DNA of 64,000 bases from Stenotrophomonas rhizophila (lineage in GTDB: Bacteria; Pseudomonadota; Gammaproteobacteria; Xanthomonadales; Xanthomonadaceae): assembly GCF_020857975.1 (NCBI RefSeq), contig NZ_JACWUO010000001.1, positions 62,001 through 126,000 on the forward strand. Reading direction: 5' to 3'. The number at the start of each line of letters is the position of its first letter. Positions within the stretch are counted from its first letter, which is position 1. Below, in pieces: positions 42,087-51,149 of the stretch. The notes under the pieces are model-generated. The model was not told the DNA's origin. It did not search any database and saw only the letters and a program-made list of their open reading frames with translations. Position numbers and translations under genes: made by a program.

Positions 42087-43136
42087 ATGGAATACGACTA
42101 TCTGGTGTTCATTGGGCGTTTCGAGCCCTTCCATAACGGCCATGCCGCCGTTGCCCGCCTCGCACTGAGCCGGGCCAAGAAGCTGATCTTTCTGGTCGGC
42201 TCTGCCGATACCCCCCGCAGCCTCCGCAACCCCTGGACCGTGGCCGAGCGCGCCGTGATGATCCAGGCTGCGCTTGAAGGTGCGGGCGAACGCCTGCTGA
42301 TTCGTCCGCTCAAGGACCACCTGTACAACGAAGCGCAGTGGATCGCCGGCGTGCAGCGCACGGTGGCCGATGCGGTGCGCGCCGACGGGCATGCGGGCGA
42401 CGCGAAGATCGGTCTGGTCGGCATGGACAAGGATGATTCGAGCTACTACCTGCGCGAGTTCCCGCAGTGGCCGCTGGTGGATGTGCAGCACACCGAGACG
42501 TTGTCGGCCACCGAGCTGCGCCGCTACCTGTTTGAAGCCGGCAGCGTGGATTTCCACGGTGCGCTGCTGATGCTGCGCGGGAACGTACCGGCGCCGGTGT
42601 ACGCCATGCTCGAAGCGTTCCGCAAGAGTGGTCCGGCCTACGCCCAGCTGGTGGCCGAGTACCAGTTCATCGAGCAGTACAAGGCCGCCTGGAAAGACGC
42701 ACCGTATGCGCCCACGTTCGTCACCACCGATGCGGTGGTGGTGCATTCGGGCCACGTGCTGCTGGTGCGTCGCCGTGCCGAGCCCGGCAAGGGCCTGTGG
42801 GCGTTGCCGGGCGGCTTCGTCGGCCAGCAGCAGGGCCTGCTCGACAGCTGCCTGCGCGAACTGCGCGAGGAGACCCGGCTGAAGATTCCCGCGCCGGTGC
42901 TCAAGGGCTCGCTCAAGGGCCAGCATGTATTCGACCACCCCGAGCGCAGCCAGCGCGGCCGCACCATCACCCACGCCTTCCACTTCGATTTCCCCGCCGG
43001 CGAACTGCCGGCCGTGCGCGGCGGCGACGATGCCGACAAGGCGCGCTGGATCCCGGTCAGCGAAGCGCTGGACATGGGCCCCAAGCTTTACGAAGACCAC
43101 CTGCACATTCTGGAGTTCTTCCTGGGCCGGGGCTGA
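42087..43136 (+). CDS. nadM: bifunctional NMN adenylyltransferase / Nudix hydrolase
   Basis: A 349-residue fusion. Residues 1-175 are a NadM-type nucleotidyltransferase (YLVFIGRFEPFHNGHAAVAR; SATELRRYLFE). Residues about 205-345 are a Nudix hydrolase whose box reads GGFVGQQQGLLDSCLRELRE followed by ETRL, close to GX5EX7REUXEEXGU. The fusion makes NAD from NMN and the Nudix part may clear ADP-ribose or NAD derivatives, as in cyanobacterial relatives. It is 78 bp downstream of the NadR-like gene and 62 bp before nadV. ATG at 42087. Confidence 0.93.
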   Translation: MEYDYLVFIGRFEPFHNGHAAVARLALSRAKKLIFLVGSADTPRSLRNPWTVAERAVMIQAALEGAGERLLIRPLKDHLYNEAQWIAGVQRTVADAVRADGHAGDAKIGLVGMDKDDSSYYLREFPQWPLVDVQHTETLSATELRRYLFEAGSVDFHGALLMLRGNVPAPVYAMLEAFRKSGPAYAQLVAEYQFIEQYKAAWKDAPYAPTFVTTDAVVVHSGHVLLVRRRAEPGKGLWALPGGFVGQQQGLLDSCLRELREETRLKIPAPVLKGSLKGQHVFDHPERSQRGRTITHAFHFDFPAGELPAVRGGDDADKARWIPVSEALDMGPKLYEDHLHILEFFLGRG

Positions 43137-43198
43137 TCCCGGCTTTCCCGCCGGTGGATAGACCGCCGGTGTCACCCGACGCGAAGGAGCTTCCCGTC

Positions 43199-44623
43199 AT
43201 GCATTACCTCGACAATCTTCTCCTCAACACCGACAGCTACAAGGCCAGCCACTGGCTGCAGTATCCGCCGGGCACCGACGCCACCTTCTTCTACGTGGAG
43301 TCGCGCGGTGGCCACTACGACCGCACGCTGTTCTTCGGTCTGCAGGCGATTCTGAAGGACTACCTGGCCAAGCCGATCACCCACGCCGACATCGACGTGG
43401 CGCGCGATCTCTTCGCCGCCCACGGCGAGCCCTTCAACGAGGCGGGCTGGCGCTACATCGTCGATACGCACGGCGGCCTGATGCCGATCCGCATCCGCGC
43501 CGTGCCCGAGGGCAGCGTGGTACCGGTGCACAACGCGCTGATGACGATCGAATCGACCGACCCGCAGGCGTTCTGGGTACCGTCGTATCTTGAAACGATG
43601 CTGCTGCGCGTGTGGTACCCGGTCACGGTGGCTACCACCAGCTGGCACGCCAAGCAGACCATCTGCCAATACCTGGAGCGCACCAGCGACGACCCGGAAG
43701 GCCAGTTGCCGTTCAAGCTACACGACTTCGGCAGCCGGGGCGTGTCGAGCCTGGAATCGGCCGCCATCGGCGGCGCCGCGCACCTGGTCAACTTCCTCGG
43801 CACCGACACCGTCTCGGCTCTGCTGTTCGCCCGCGCCTTCTACAACGAGGCCATGGCCGGCTATTCGATCCCGGCCGCCGAGCACAGCACGATCACCAGC
43901 TGGGGCCGCGACAACGAGGTGGAGGCCTACCGCAACATGCTGGCCCGCTTCGCCACGCCTGGCGCGCTGGTAGCGGTGGTCTCGGACAGCTACGACATCT
44001 TCCACGCGATCACGCGGCACTGGGGCACCACCCTGCGCCAACAGGTAATCGACTCGGGCGCCACCGTGGTGATCCGCCCGGATTCGGGCGACCCGGTGGC
44101 GGTGGTGCTGCAGTGCCTGCAGCTGCTCGACGACGCCTTCGGGCACGTGGTCAACGGCAAGGGCTACAAGGTGCTCAACCACGTGCGCGTGATCCAGGGG
44201 GACGGCGTCAACCCGACCAGCATCGGCCAGATCCTGGCCAGCATCACCGCCGCCGGCTACGCCGCCGACAACGTCGCCTTCGGCATGGGCGGCGCACTGC
44301 TGCAGCGGCTCGACCGCGACACCCAGAAGTTTGCGTTGAAGTGCTCGGCGGCGCGCGTGGAGGGGAAGTGGATCGACGTCTACAAGGACCCGGTGACCGA
44401 CAGTGGCAAGCAGAGCAAGCGCGGCCGCATGCGCCTGCTGCGCCATCGCGAATACGGCCAGTTCCGGACGGTGTCGGTGCCGGCCGACGCGGAATCGCTG
44501 ACAGCCGCCGCGCTGCCGCTGGGCTACGAGGATGCGATGGTCACGGTCTGGGAGAACGGCCGGTTGCTGCAGGACGATACGTTGGCTGACATCCGCAGCC
44601 GGGCGAACGCTGCACGACCGTAA
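43199..44623 (+). CDS. nadV: nicotinamide phosphoribosyltransferase (NAMPT)
   Basis: NadV joins nicotinamide to PRPP giving NMN, by-passing the deamidation route. The 474-residue protein has LLNTDSYKASHWLQYPPGTD, LHDFGSRGVSSLESAAIGG, AEHSTITSWGRDNEVEAY, VVIRPDSGDPVAVVLQC and IQGDGVNPTSIGQIL, the signatures of NAMPT rather than nicotinate enzymes. AAGGAG is nine bases before the ATG. NMN made here would be used by the NadM-Nudix protein from the preceding gene. Confidence 0.93.
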   Translation: MHYLDNLLLNTDSYKASHWLQYPPGTDATFFYVESRGGHYDRTLFFGLQAILKDYLAKPITHADIDVARDLFAAHGEPFNEAGWRYIVDTHGGLMPIRIRAVPEGSVVPVHNALMTIESTDPQAFWVPSYLETMLLRVWYPVTVATTSWHAKQTICQYLERTSDDPEGQLPFKLHDFGSRGVSSLESAAIGGAAHLVNFLGTDTVSALLFARAFYNEAMAGYSIPAAEHSTITSWGRDNEVEAYRNMLARFATPGALVAVVSDSYDIFHAITRHWGTTLRQQVIDSGATVVIRPDSGDPVAVVLQCLQLLDDAFGHVVNGKGYKVLNHVRVIQGDGVNPTSIGQILASITAAGYAADNVAFGMGGALLQRLDRDTQKFALKCSAARVEGKWIDVYKDPVTDSGKQSKRGRMRLLRHREYGQFRTVSVPADAESLTAAALPLGYEDAMVTVWENGRLLQDDTLADIRSRANAARP

Positions 44624-44774
44624 TCGGCCAACCTCGCCGTCGCCATCCTTGACGCAACCCGCGCCGGGGCCCCTACGTCAGTTGCACCGGTGCCGGTGCG
44701 GTACAACGCCAATGGGTCCCGCGGGCGGCTTCGATCTGATGCCCCCTTGACCATCGCCCGGCTTCGGCCTACCT

Positions 44775-45000
44775 TGGGCTCGCCGAAGGTATCCATCGCT
44801 TCATGCAGATGAAGGGATGGGTTTAAACGGGAATCCGGTGAAGGCGCCTTGCGCGCCCATTCCGGAGCTGCCCCGCAGCGGTGAATGGAAACGAATCCTG
44901 CCAACAGCACTGGGCCTTGCAGCCTGGGAAGCGGCAGGTACTAGGTGGGCGCCCCGCGCCCGTGTCCATCAGCCCGAATACCGGCCCCGGCCGGGGGACA
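44775..45000 (+). promoter_or_regulatory. cobalamin riboswitch upstream of metE
   Basis: The core elements are present in order. GGGAATCCGGTG is at 44829-44840, CTGCCCCGCAGCGGTGAA at 44868-44885 (the CTGCCCCGCAACGGT-like core), and the B12-box-like CAGCCCGAATACCGGCC at 44970-44986. It lies about 220 bp before the metE start. When bound by cobalamin it should repress metE, since the B12-dependent MetH can then make methionine. Boundaries are approximate. Confidence 0.85.
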
Positions 45001-45217
45001 TGACCGTCCCCTGATTCGACCTGGAACGTCCGCGGGGAGGTTGCCGGGGCCTGCCGCCATGCTGCCCGCGTGGCGCTGCCCCCGCGCGTCCGCTTCGTGG
45101 CATCCGGTTCGCCCGCGGGGGCGAAGGTCGCTGGCGGGGCGGGCACGGCAGCAATGGCGTGGCCGGCGCGCGGTTCCTTCGTTCCTCAATGCCGCTACTG
45201 CAATGAGGACATGTTCC

Positions 45218-47512
45218 ATGACTACTGTTACCAACCTGGGGTTTCCCCGCATCGGCGCCAAGCGCGAACTGAAGCGTGCGCTGGAGGCCTTCTGGGCCGG
45301 CGAAAGCAGCGCCGCGTCGCTGCAGGACACCGCACGCGGCCTGCGTGCCCGCCACTGGACGCTGCAGCGCGAGGCCGGCGTCGATGTGCCGCCGAGCAAC
45401 GACTTCAGCTTCTACGATCAGGTGCTGGACACCGCCTTCCTGGTCGATGCGATCCCGGCCCGCTACCGCGAGCTGACCGACGCCGACCCGTTGGCCGGCT
45501 ACTTCGCCATGGCCCGGGGTGTGCAGCGCGACGGCCATGACCTGCACGCGCTGGAAATGACCAAGTGGTTCGACACCAACTACCACTACCTGGTGCCCGA
45601 ACTGCAGGCCGGCCAGGGTTTTGCGCTGCGCGGCGACAAGCCGCTGGCCGAATACCGCGAAGCCAAGGCGCTGGGCATCGAGACGCGACCGGTGCTGCTG
45701 GGCCCGGTCAGCTTCCTGCTGCTATCCAAGACCGTGGACGGCAGCCCGGCACTGGACCTGCTGGATGCGCTGCTGCCGGTCTATGCGCAGCTGCTGGCCC
45801 ATCTGAAGGAGGCCGGTGCGCAGTGGGTGCAGCTGGACGAGCCGGTGCTGGTGCAGGACCTGGATGCCGCCGCACGCACCGCCTTCGAGCATGCCTATGC
45901 GGTGCTGTCCGGCGTACCGCGCCCGAAGGTGCTGCTGGCCACCTATTTCGGCGCGCTGGAGGACAACCTCGGGCTGGCCGCCGCGCTGCCGGTGGAAGGC
46001 CTGCACGTAGACCTGGTCCGCGCACCCGAGCAGCTGGACGCCGTGCTCAAGGTGCTGCCGGCCGACCGCGTGCTCTCGGCCGGCCTGGTCAACGGCCGCA
46101 ACATCTGGCGCACCCACCTGGACAACGCGCTGGTGCTGGCCCGCTATGCGCACGGTCACCTCGGCGAGCGGCTGTGGCTGGCACCGTCGTGTTCGCTGCT
46201 GCACAGCCCGGTCGACCTCGACCTGGAAACCAGGCTGGATGACGAGCTGCGCGGCTGGCTGGCGTTCTCCAAGCAGAAGCTGCAGGAACTGCGGCTGTTG
46301 GCCGACGTGCTGGACGCCAGGCCGCAGGCCGAAGCCGGGCTGGCCGAGTCGCGCGCACGCATCGAATCGCGCCGGCAATCGCCGCGCGTGCACAAGCCGG
46401 CGGTGGCCACGCGCCTGGCCGCGCTGACCGCGGCCGATGCGCAGCGCCACAGCCGCTACCCGCAGCGCCACCTGGCCCAGGCCGCCGCGTTGAAGCTGCC
46501 ACGCTTCCCGACCACCACCATCGGCTCGTTCCCGCAGACCCTGGAGGTGCGCGAAGCGCGTGCCCGCCACAAGTCCGGCAAGCTCTCCGACGCCGACTAC
46601 AATGCGTTCCTGGCCACCCAGACCGAACACTGCGTGCGCGTGCAGGAGCAGATCGGGCTGGACGTGCTGGTACACGGCGAATTCGAACGCAACGACATGG
46701 TCGAGTACTTCGGCGAGCAGCTCGATGGTTTTGCCTTCACCAAGAATGGGTGGGTGCAGAGCTACGGCTCGCGCTGCGTCAAACCGCCGGTGATCTTCGG
46801 CGATGTGACCCGGCCACGGCCGATGACGGTGCGCTGGTCGCAGTACGCCCAGTCGCTGACCGACCGCCCGATGAAGGGCATGCTGACCGGCCCGGTGACG
46901 GTGCTGCAATGGTCGTTCGTGCGCGATGACCAGTCGCGCGCCGACACCTGCCGGCAGATCGCGCTGGCCCTGCGCGACGAGGTGCTGGACCTGGAAGCGG
47001 CCGGTATCGGCGTGATCCAGATCGACGAGCCAGCCATCCGCGAAGGCCTGCCGTTGCGCCGCGCGCAGTGGCGCGATTACCTGGACTGGGCGGTCGAAGC
47101 GTTCCGGATCAGTGCCAGCGGCGTGCGCGATGCGACCCAGATCCATACCCACATGTGCTATTCCGAGTTCAACGACATCATCCACTCGGTGGCGGCAATG
47201 GATGCCGATGTGATCTCCATCGAAACCTCGCGCTCGCGCATGGAGCTGCTGGATGCCTTCGTGCGCTTCCAGTATCCCAACGAGATCGGCCCGGGCGTGT
47301 ATGACATCCACTCCCCGCGCGTGCCCGACAAGGAAGAGATGCTGGCGCTGCTGCGCAAGGCCGCCGAAGTCCTCCGGCCCGAGCAGATCTGGGTCAACCC
47401 CGATTGCGGGCTCAAGACCCGCGGCTGGAAGGAAACCCGCGCCGCGCTGGAGGCACTGGTGGCCGCTGCACGCCAGCTGCGCGAGGAAACCACCGACGCC
47501 AACGCGGCCTGA
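45218..47512 (+). CDS. metE: cobalamin-independent methionine synthase
   Basis: MetE transfers a methyl group from 5-methyltetrahydropteroyl-triglutamate to homocysteine. The 764-residue protein opens [20 protein letters not shown] and has the C-terminal catalytic barrel: [54 protein letters not shown] (zinc ligands His, Cys), [11 protein letters not shown] and [16 protein letters not shown] (zinc Cys). ATG at 45218 (MTTVTNLG); an upstream in-frame ATG is unlikely. Controlled by a cobalamin riboswitch. Confidence 0.97.
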   Translation: MTTVTNLGFPRIGAKRELKRALEAFWAGESSAASLQDTARGLRARHWTLQREAGVDVPPSNDFSFYDQVLDTAFLVDAIPARYRELTDADPLAGYFAMARGVQRDGHDLHALEMTKWFDTNYHYLVPELQAGQGFALRGDKPLAEYREAKALGIETRPVLLGPVSFLLLSKTVDGSPALDLLDALLPVYAQLLAHLKEAGAQWVQLDEPVLVQDLDAAARTAFEHAYAVLSGVPRPKVLLATYFGALEDNLGLAAALPVEGLHVDLVRAPEQLDAVLKVLPADRVLSAGLVNGRNIWRTHLDNALVLARYAHGHLGERLWLAPSCSLLHSPVDLDLETRLDDELRGWLAFSKQKLQELRLLADVLDARPQAEAGLAESRARIESRRQSPRVHKPAVATRLAALTAADAQRHSRYPQRHLAQAAALKLPRFPTTTIGSFPQTLEVREARARHKSGKLSDADYNAFLATQTEHCVRVQEQIGLDVLVHGEFERNDMVEYFGEQLDGFAFTKNGWVQSYGSRCVKPPVIFGDVTRPRPMTVRWSQYAQSLTDRPMKGMLTGPVTVLQWSFVRDDQSRADTCRQIALALRDEVLDLEAAGIGVIQIDEPAIREGLPLRRAQWRDYLDWAVEAFRISASGVRDATQIHTHMCYSEFNDIIHSVAAMDADVISIETSRSRMELLDAFVRFQYPNEIGPGVYDIHSPRVPDKEEMLALLRKAAEVLRPEQIWVNPDCGLKTRGWKETRAALEALVAAARQLREETTDANAA

Positions 47513-47539
47513 CCCGCCTTCTGTGGATGACCCCGGAAA

Positions 47540-47565
47540 CCGCACCGCCGTTGCCGGCGGTGCGG
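47540..47565. terminator. GC-rich hairpin after metE
   Basis: Stem CCGCACCGCC (47540-47549) pairs with GGCGGTGCGG (47556-47565), loop GTTGCC, followed by TGCGG repeats. There is no T-run, so a rho-independent stop is uncertain; the stem is 10 bp and begins 27 bp after the metE stop. Confidence 0.45.
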
Positions 47566-47789
47566 TGCGGTGCGGTGCGCAGGCTGGAGACCAGCAGGCG
47601 CGGGTAATTGACCGCGGCTGTGTGTACCGGCTGCGCACGATGCCAACCGACACCGCCGCAACGCCGGCCGAGAACGGATCAGGATCGGCCTGCTGTTACG
47701 GGCAGGACAACAACACACCGCAGGGCGATTGACGTCCACGCAGGGCGCGGCCACGCTGGTCGCCCCTCTTTCATTGCGTTGGACCTGCC

Positions 47790-48416
47790 ATGACCGCCCT
47801 GCCTGCCGATGTGGCCCTGCTGGTGATCGACCTGCAGCCGGACTTCATGCCCGGTGGCGCACTGGCCTGCGAGCACGGCGATGCGCTGCTGGCACCGATT
47901 GCCGCGCTGCTGGCGCAGCGCCGCTACCGCACCGTGGTGGCCACCCAGGACTGGCACCCGGCCGACCACGCCTCCTTTGCCAGCCAGCATCCGGGCCACC
48001 TGCCGTTCGAGGCGATCCTGCTGCACGCCCAGCCGCAGACGCTGTGGCCGGACCATTGCGTGCAGGGCAGCGTCGGCGCGGCATTGCATGCCGATGTGGA
48101 CTGGACCGTGGCCGACCTGATCCTGCGCAAGGGCACCCGCCAGCAGGTGGACTCCTACAGCGCATTCCGCGAGAACCACGGCCCCGACGGCAGCCGCCCG
48201 GCCACCGGCCTGGCCGGCTGGCTGCATGAGCGCGGTATCCGCGAGGTGCATGTGTGCGGGTTGGCGCGCGACTACTGCGTGCTGTGGAGCGCGCAGGACG
48301 CGGTGAAATCCGGGTTCCAGGTCAAGTTCCTGTGGGAGCTGACCCGGCCGGTCACCGAGGCCAACGATGGCATGGTGCGCCAAGCGCTGGCCAGGGCGAA
48401 GATTGCGGTGATCTGA
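47790..48416 (+). CDS. pncA: nicotinamidase
   Basis: PncA deaminates nicotinamide to nicotinate, feeding the Preiss-Handler route to NAD. The 208-residue protein has VIDLQPDFMPGGALAC (catalytic Asp; metal site), TQDWHPADHASFASQH (metal His), LILRKGTRQQVDSYSAF (catalytic Lys) and VCGLARDYCVLWSAQDA (catalytic Cys). All active-site residues are present. It sits 277 bp after metE, so it is probably a separate transcript. With nadV in the window, nicotinamide can enter NAD by two routes. Confidence 0.95.
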   Translation: MTALPADVALLVIDLQPDFMPGGALACEHGDALLAPIAALLAQRRYRTVVATQDWHPADHASFASQHPGHLPFEAILLHAQPQTLWPDHCVQGSVGAALHADVDWTVADLILRKGTRQQVDSYSAFRENHGPDGSRPATGLAGWLHERGIREVHVCGLARDYCVLWSAQDAVKSGFQVKFLWELTRPVTEANDGMVRQALARAKIAVI

Positions 48417-48434
48417 GCGCATGTCGCGATCACG

Positions 48435-48592
48435 GTAGTGCCGGCCGCTGGCCGGCTCCCGATATCGTTTGGGATGTGCGAGGAGCCGGCCAGCGGCGTA
48501 CCGACCAACGGTCGGTACCTACCGCCTGTGACGTACCGACCAACGGTTGGTATCTACCGCCTGCGACGTACCCACCAACGGTGGGTACCTAC
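48435..48592. repeat. SMAG element followed by a three-copy 35-bp tandem array
   Basis: A large SMAG (GTAG at 48435, arm GTGCCGGCCGCTGGCCGGC, and an inverted GAGCCGGCCAGCGGC at about 48483) runs directly into three 35-bp units starting at 48498, 48533 and 48568. Each unit is a palindrome (GTACCGACC-aac-GGTCGGTAC or variants) followed by CTAC and a short spacer. Copy 2 has G-T wobble in the stem and copy 3 compensating C/G changes (GTACCCACC/GGTGGGTAC). It fills the space between convergent pncA and purU. Confidence 0.85.
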
Positions 48593-48627
48593 CGCGTGTG
48601 GCCCTGTCGGGCGCATCCGACCGCCGG

Positions 48628-49479
48628 TCAGCGGAATACCACCGTGCGGTGGCCGTTGCGCAGGATGCGGTGTTCCACATGCCGGCGCACGGCGCGGGCC
48701 AGCACCTGCGATTCGGTATCGCTGCCCAGCCGCACCAGGTCGCGCGGGGTCATCGCATGGTCCACGCGGGCCACGTCCTGTTCGATGATCGGGCCTTCGT
48801 CGAGGTCTTCGGTGACGTAGTGCGCGGTGGCGCCGATGATCTTGACCCCACGAGCGTGCGCCTGGTGGTAGGGCTGGGCGCCCTTGAAGCTGGGCAGGAA
48901 GCTGTGGTGGATATTGATCGCCCGCCCGGCCAGTGCCTGGCACAGCCGCGGCGACAGGATCTGCATGTAGCGCGCCAGCACCACCAGGTCGATCTGCTCG
49001 CGTTCGACCAGGTCGATGATTTGCTGTTCCTGGGCCGCGCGGTTGTCGGCGGTGACCGGCAGGTGGTGGAACGGCACCCCATAGGAACCGGCCAGGGCGG
49101 CGAAGTCGTCGTGGTTGGAGGCCACCGCGGCGATCTCCACCTGAAGCTGGCGGCTGTGGGTGCGGAACAGCAGGTCGTTCAGGCAATGCCCCTGCTTGCT
49201 GACCAGCACCAGCAGGCGCGCGCGGCGGCGCGCATCATGCAGTTGCCAGTCCATGCCGAAGCCGGCGGCCAGCTCCGCCATGCCCGCCTGGATGTCGGCC
49301 AGCGGCTGGTTGGCAGCGCGGTCGAAATGCACGCGCAGGAAGAAGCGGCCGCTCTCCTCGTCGCCGAACTGCTGGGCGTCGAGGATATTGCAGCCCCGTT
49401 CGAACAGCAGGCCGGACACACGGTAGACGATCCCGGTACGGTCCGGGCATGACAGGGTAAGAATGGAATCGGGGCGCAT
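48628..49479 (-). CDS. purU: formyltetrahydrofolate deformylase
   Basis: PurU hydrolyses 10-formyl-tetrahydrofolate to formate and THF, balancing one-carbon pools. The 283-residue protein has an N-terminal ACT domain (ILTLSCPDRTGIVYRVSGLL), then the formyl-transferase fold with INIHHSFLPSFKGAQPYHQA (catalytic Asn-His), GVKIIGATAHYVTEDLDEGP and the final HRILRNGHRTVVF. The length is normal (about 280-290). ATG at 49479. Cytoplasmic. Confidence 0.95.
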   Translation of the reverse strand: MRPDSILTLSCPDRTGIVYRVSGLLFERGCNILDAQQFGDEESGRFFLRVHFDRAANQPLADIQAGMAELAAGFGMDWQLHDARRRARLLVLVSKQGHCLNDLLFRTHSRQLQVEIAAVASNHDDFAALAGSYGVPFHHLPVTADNRAAQEQQIIDLVEREQIDLVVLARYMQILSPRLCQALAGRAINIHHSFLPSFKGAQPYHQAHARGVKIIGATAHYVTEDLDEGPIIEQDVARVDHAMTPRDLVRLGSDTESQVLARAVRRHVEHRILRNGHRTVVFR

Positions 49480-49575
49480 CGGGGCATTTTAAGCGAGCCC
49501 CCAACCTGCGTGCCAATTATTCTCAAATGCAACCAAATCGCCACTCCATTCTGCAAAGAACCTGGCTTCTCCGCG

Positions 49576-50463
49576 CTATCTCTCCAGGTCCTCCAGGAAC
49601 TTCCGAACTATATCCAGTTCCGCCCCGTCCCCTTTCCATCCAGTCACGCTGACTATGAGCTCGCCGTTACGCAGCAGATGGAAGACAGGCGTCTCGTGGG
49701 TTCCCAAAGACTGCCACGCTTGCCCCATGGCCTGTGCGTGCATGGGATGAGCCGGATTCTTGATGTTCCATGCGCGAATGGCAGACTCCGGCCACGCGGG
49801 TTCGCGGGGGACCACAAGTTGTAGATAGGGGCGCAACCACGCGTAGCGCAGTTCACCCAGAATGGAATCCAATGCGCGTGTCGAAAATCCGCAGAAGGGA
49901 TGGACCATGGCGATGACTTGTATGCCTTCTTCAGAGCGCGGCAAAAGAACGCTCTGCTCAAGTCGGTCACCACCGACCATACTAATGACGCTGATGCCGC
50001 TTCCGGATGCGACTGCCAATGGCGGCAGTTGAGGGACCTCGATTTCAAACCGCCTCCGCAACTCATTGGCTTGATCGAAGCGCCTGATAGCTATCAGCAG
50101 CCCATGAAGTTTCCGGTGATGCCGGGCCTCTGCCATGTCATGCGCAACCATTGCTGCGTGCAGGCATTGAACCCTCTCCGTCCACATGGCATCCCTACGA
50201 TAAAAGGCCATTAGTGCTGTTGCAGAGAAGACATCATCAAGCTGATCCACAGCCACGCCAGTGCACTTCTGCCGGAAGATCGATTCTTCAACAGCCGCAA
50301 CGTAAGTTCGCTGGAGAAGATCGCTGCGCTGTTGGGGTGCCAGCCCCAACAGCGCACTCTCCTGCGACATCATCTTCTTGTAAATGGCAGAGCTAGATGA
50401 GGATGGTCGATCCTCTGGTGTTGACGCCATTAGAACAAGAAAGGCAGCAATGATGGCCCGCAT
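49576..50463 (-). CDS. exported thioredoxin-fold-like protein, low-GC patch
   Basis: A 295-residue protein. The start MRAIIAAFLVLMASTPEDRP suggests a signal peptide or anchor. After about 150 residues of helical sequence (ALMAFYRRDAMWTERVQCLH) comes GIQVIAMVHPFCGFSTRALD, which resembles a thioredoxin active site with a single Cys. ETPVFHLLRNGELIVSVTGW follows, like the cis-Pro beta-strand of the fold. Base composition is clearly lower in GC than neighbours. It begins four bases after the Cys-tailed gene ends, so both form an operon. A link in disulfide handling is possible but unproven. Confidence 0.6.
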   Translation of the reverse strand: MRAIIAAFLVLMASTPEDRPSSSSSAIYKKMMSQESALLGLAPQQRSDLLQRTYVAAVEESIFRQKCTGVAVDQLDDVFSATALMAFYRRDAMWTERVQCLHAAMVAHDMAEARHHRKLHGLLIAIRRFDQANELRRRFEIEVPQLPPLAVASGSGISVISMVGGDRLEQSVLLPRSEEGIQVIAMVHPFCGFSTRALDSILGELRYAWLRPYLQLVVPREPAWPESAIRAWNIKNPAHPMHAQAMGQAWQSLGTHETPVFHLLRNGELIVSVTGWKGDGAELDIVRKFLEDLER

Positions 50464-50467
50464 GGCC

Positions 50468-50986
50468 TCAGCACCCCGTCATGCATATCTGTTGGGATGA
50501 TTGACTGCACGTGGCCGGGCCAGTACAGGCGTATCCCATGTGGTCATCCTCCATCGGAGGCCGAGCAAATTTTCGGATTTGTTCATCTTCCGAGGTCGCG
50601 ATACGCAGTTCCGGCAGCTTCCCCAGCGTCCTCTCCGCGCCGAAGAGTGAGAGAAGCCGGTAGGCCTCGCTGTAGCTGAGCTCGTCGACAATATCCTGAT
50701 AGCCCAGACTGGTGACGCCCGCTTCATTGAAGCGCAACGATGCGATGAACCTCTGCCGCGCGGGCACTGATAGGACGCGGAGAGGCGAATCCGGTGAAAG
50801 ATGCTGGATGTGCTCTTGCAATCTGACTTGGCTATTGATCGGCGCGTTCCGCTGTGCAATCAACAGTTGCTGCACTTGACCATCAGATTGGCTCTTGACT
50901 TGGGCCCCGGCGTGCAATGGGACGGCGAACGCAGTGAGCGAAATAGCGAGAAGAAACGGCGGCAGGCTGACTTGCTTGACGTTCAT
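50468..50986 (-). CDS. secreted Cys-tailed protein of unknown function, low-GC patch
   Basis: A 172-residue protein with signal peptide MNVKQVSLPPFLLAISLTAF...VPLHAGA and an AAGGAG site upstream of the ATG at 50986. The mature protein has a helical middle (RLQEHIQHLSPDSPLRVLSV, FNEAGVTSLGYQDIVDELSY) and ends with GYACTGPATCSQSSQQICMT followed by GC, four cysteines in 20 residues at the very C-terminus. This tail looks like a disulfide-bonded or modified peptide. It precedes a thioredoxin-like gene by four bases. Family not recognised. Confidence 0.62.
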   Translation of the reverse strand: MNVKQVSLPPFLLAISLTAFAVPLHAGAQVKSQSDGQVQQLLIAQRNAPINSQVRLQEHIQHLSPDSPLRVLSVPARQRFIASLRFNEAGVTSLGYQDIVDELSYSEAYRLLSLFGAERTLGKLPELRIATSEDEQIRKFARPPMEDDHMGYACTGPATCSQSSQQICMTGC

Positions 50987-51149
50987 GACGGACTCCTTGC
51001 TAGGATTGGCCGCATAGCACTGCGGCCAGTGCAACGTACGCTCACTTGGCCACCCAAACTGTCGCTTTCGTCACATCATCATCAAAATCACTCCATCTTC
51101 AAATTTTGATTGAGCGAGACGGATGTGGTCCAAATAGTGAGGATTTCAC

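Noticed and set aside
48498..48592. CRISPR array
   Set aside because: 35-bp units are palindromic SMAG copies with near-identical spacers; no cas genes.
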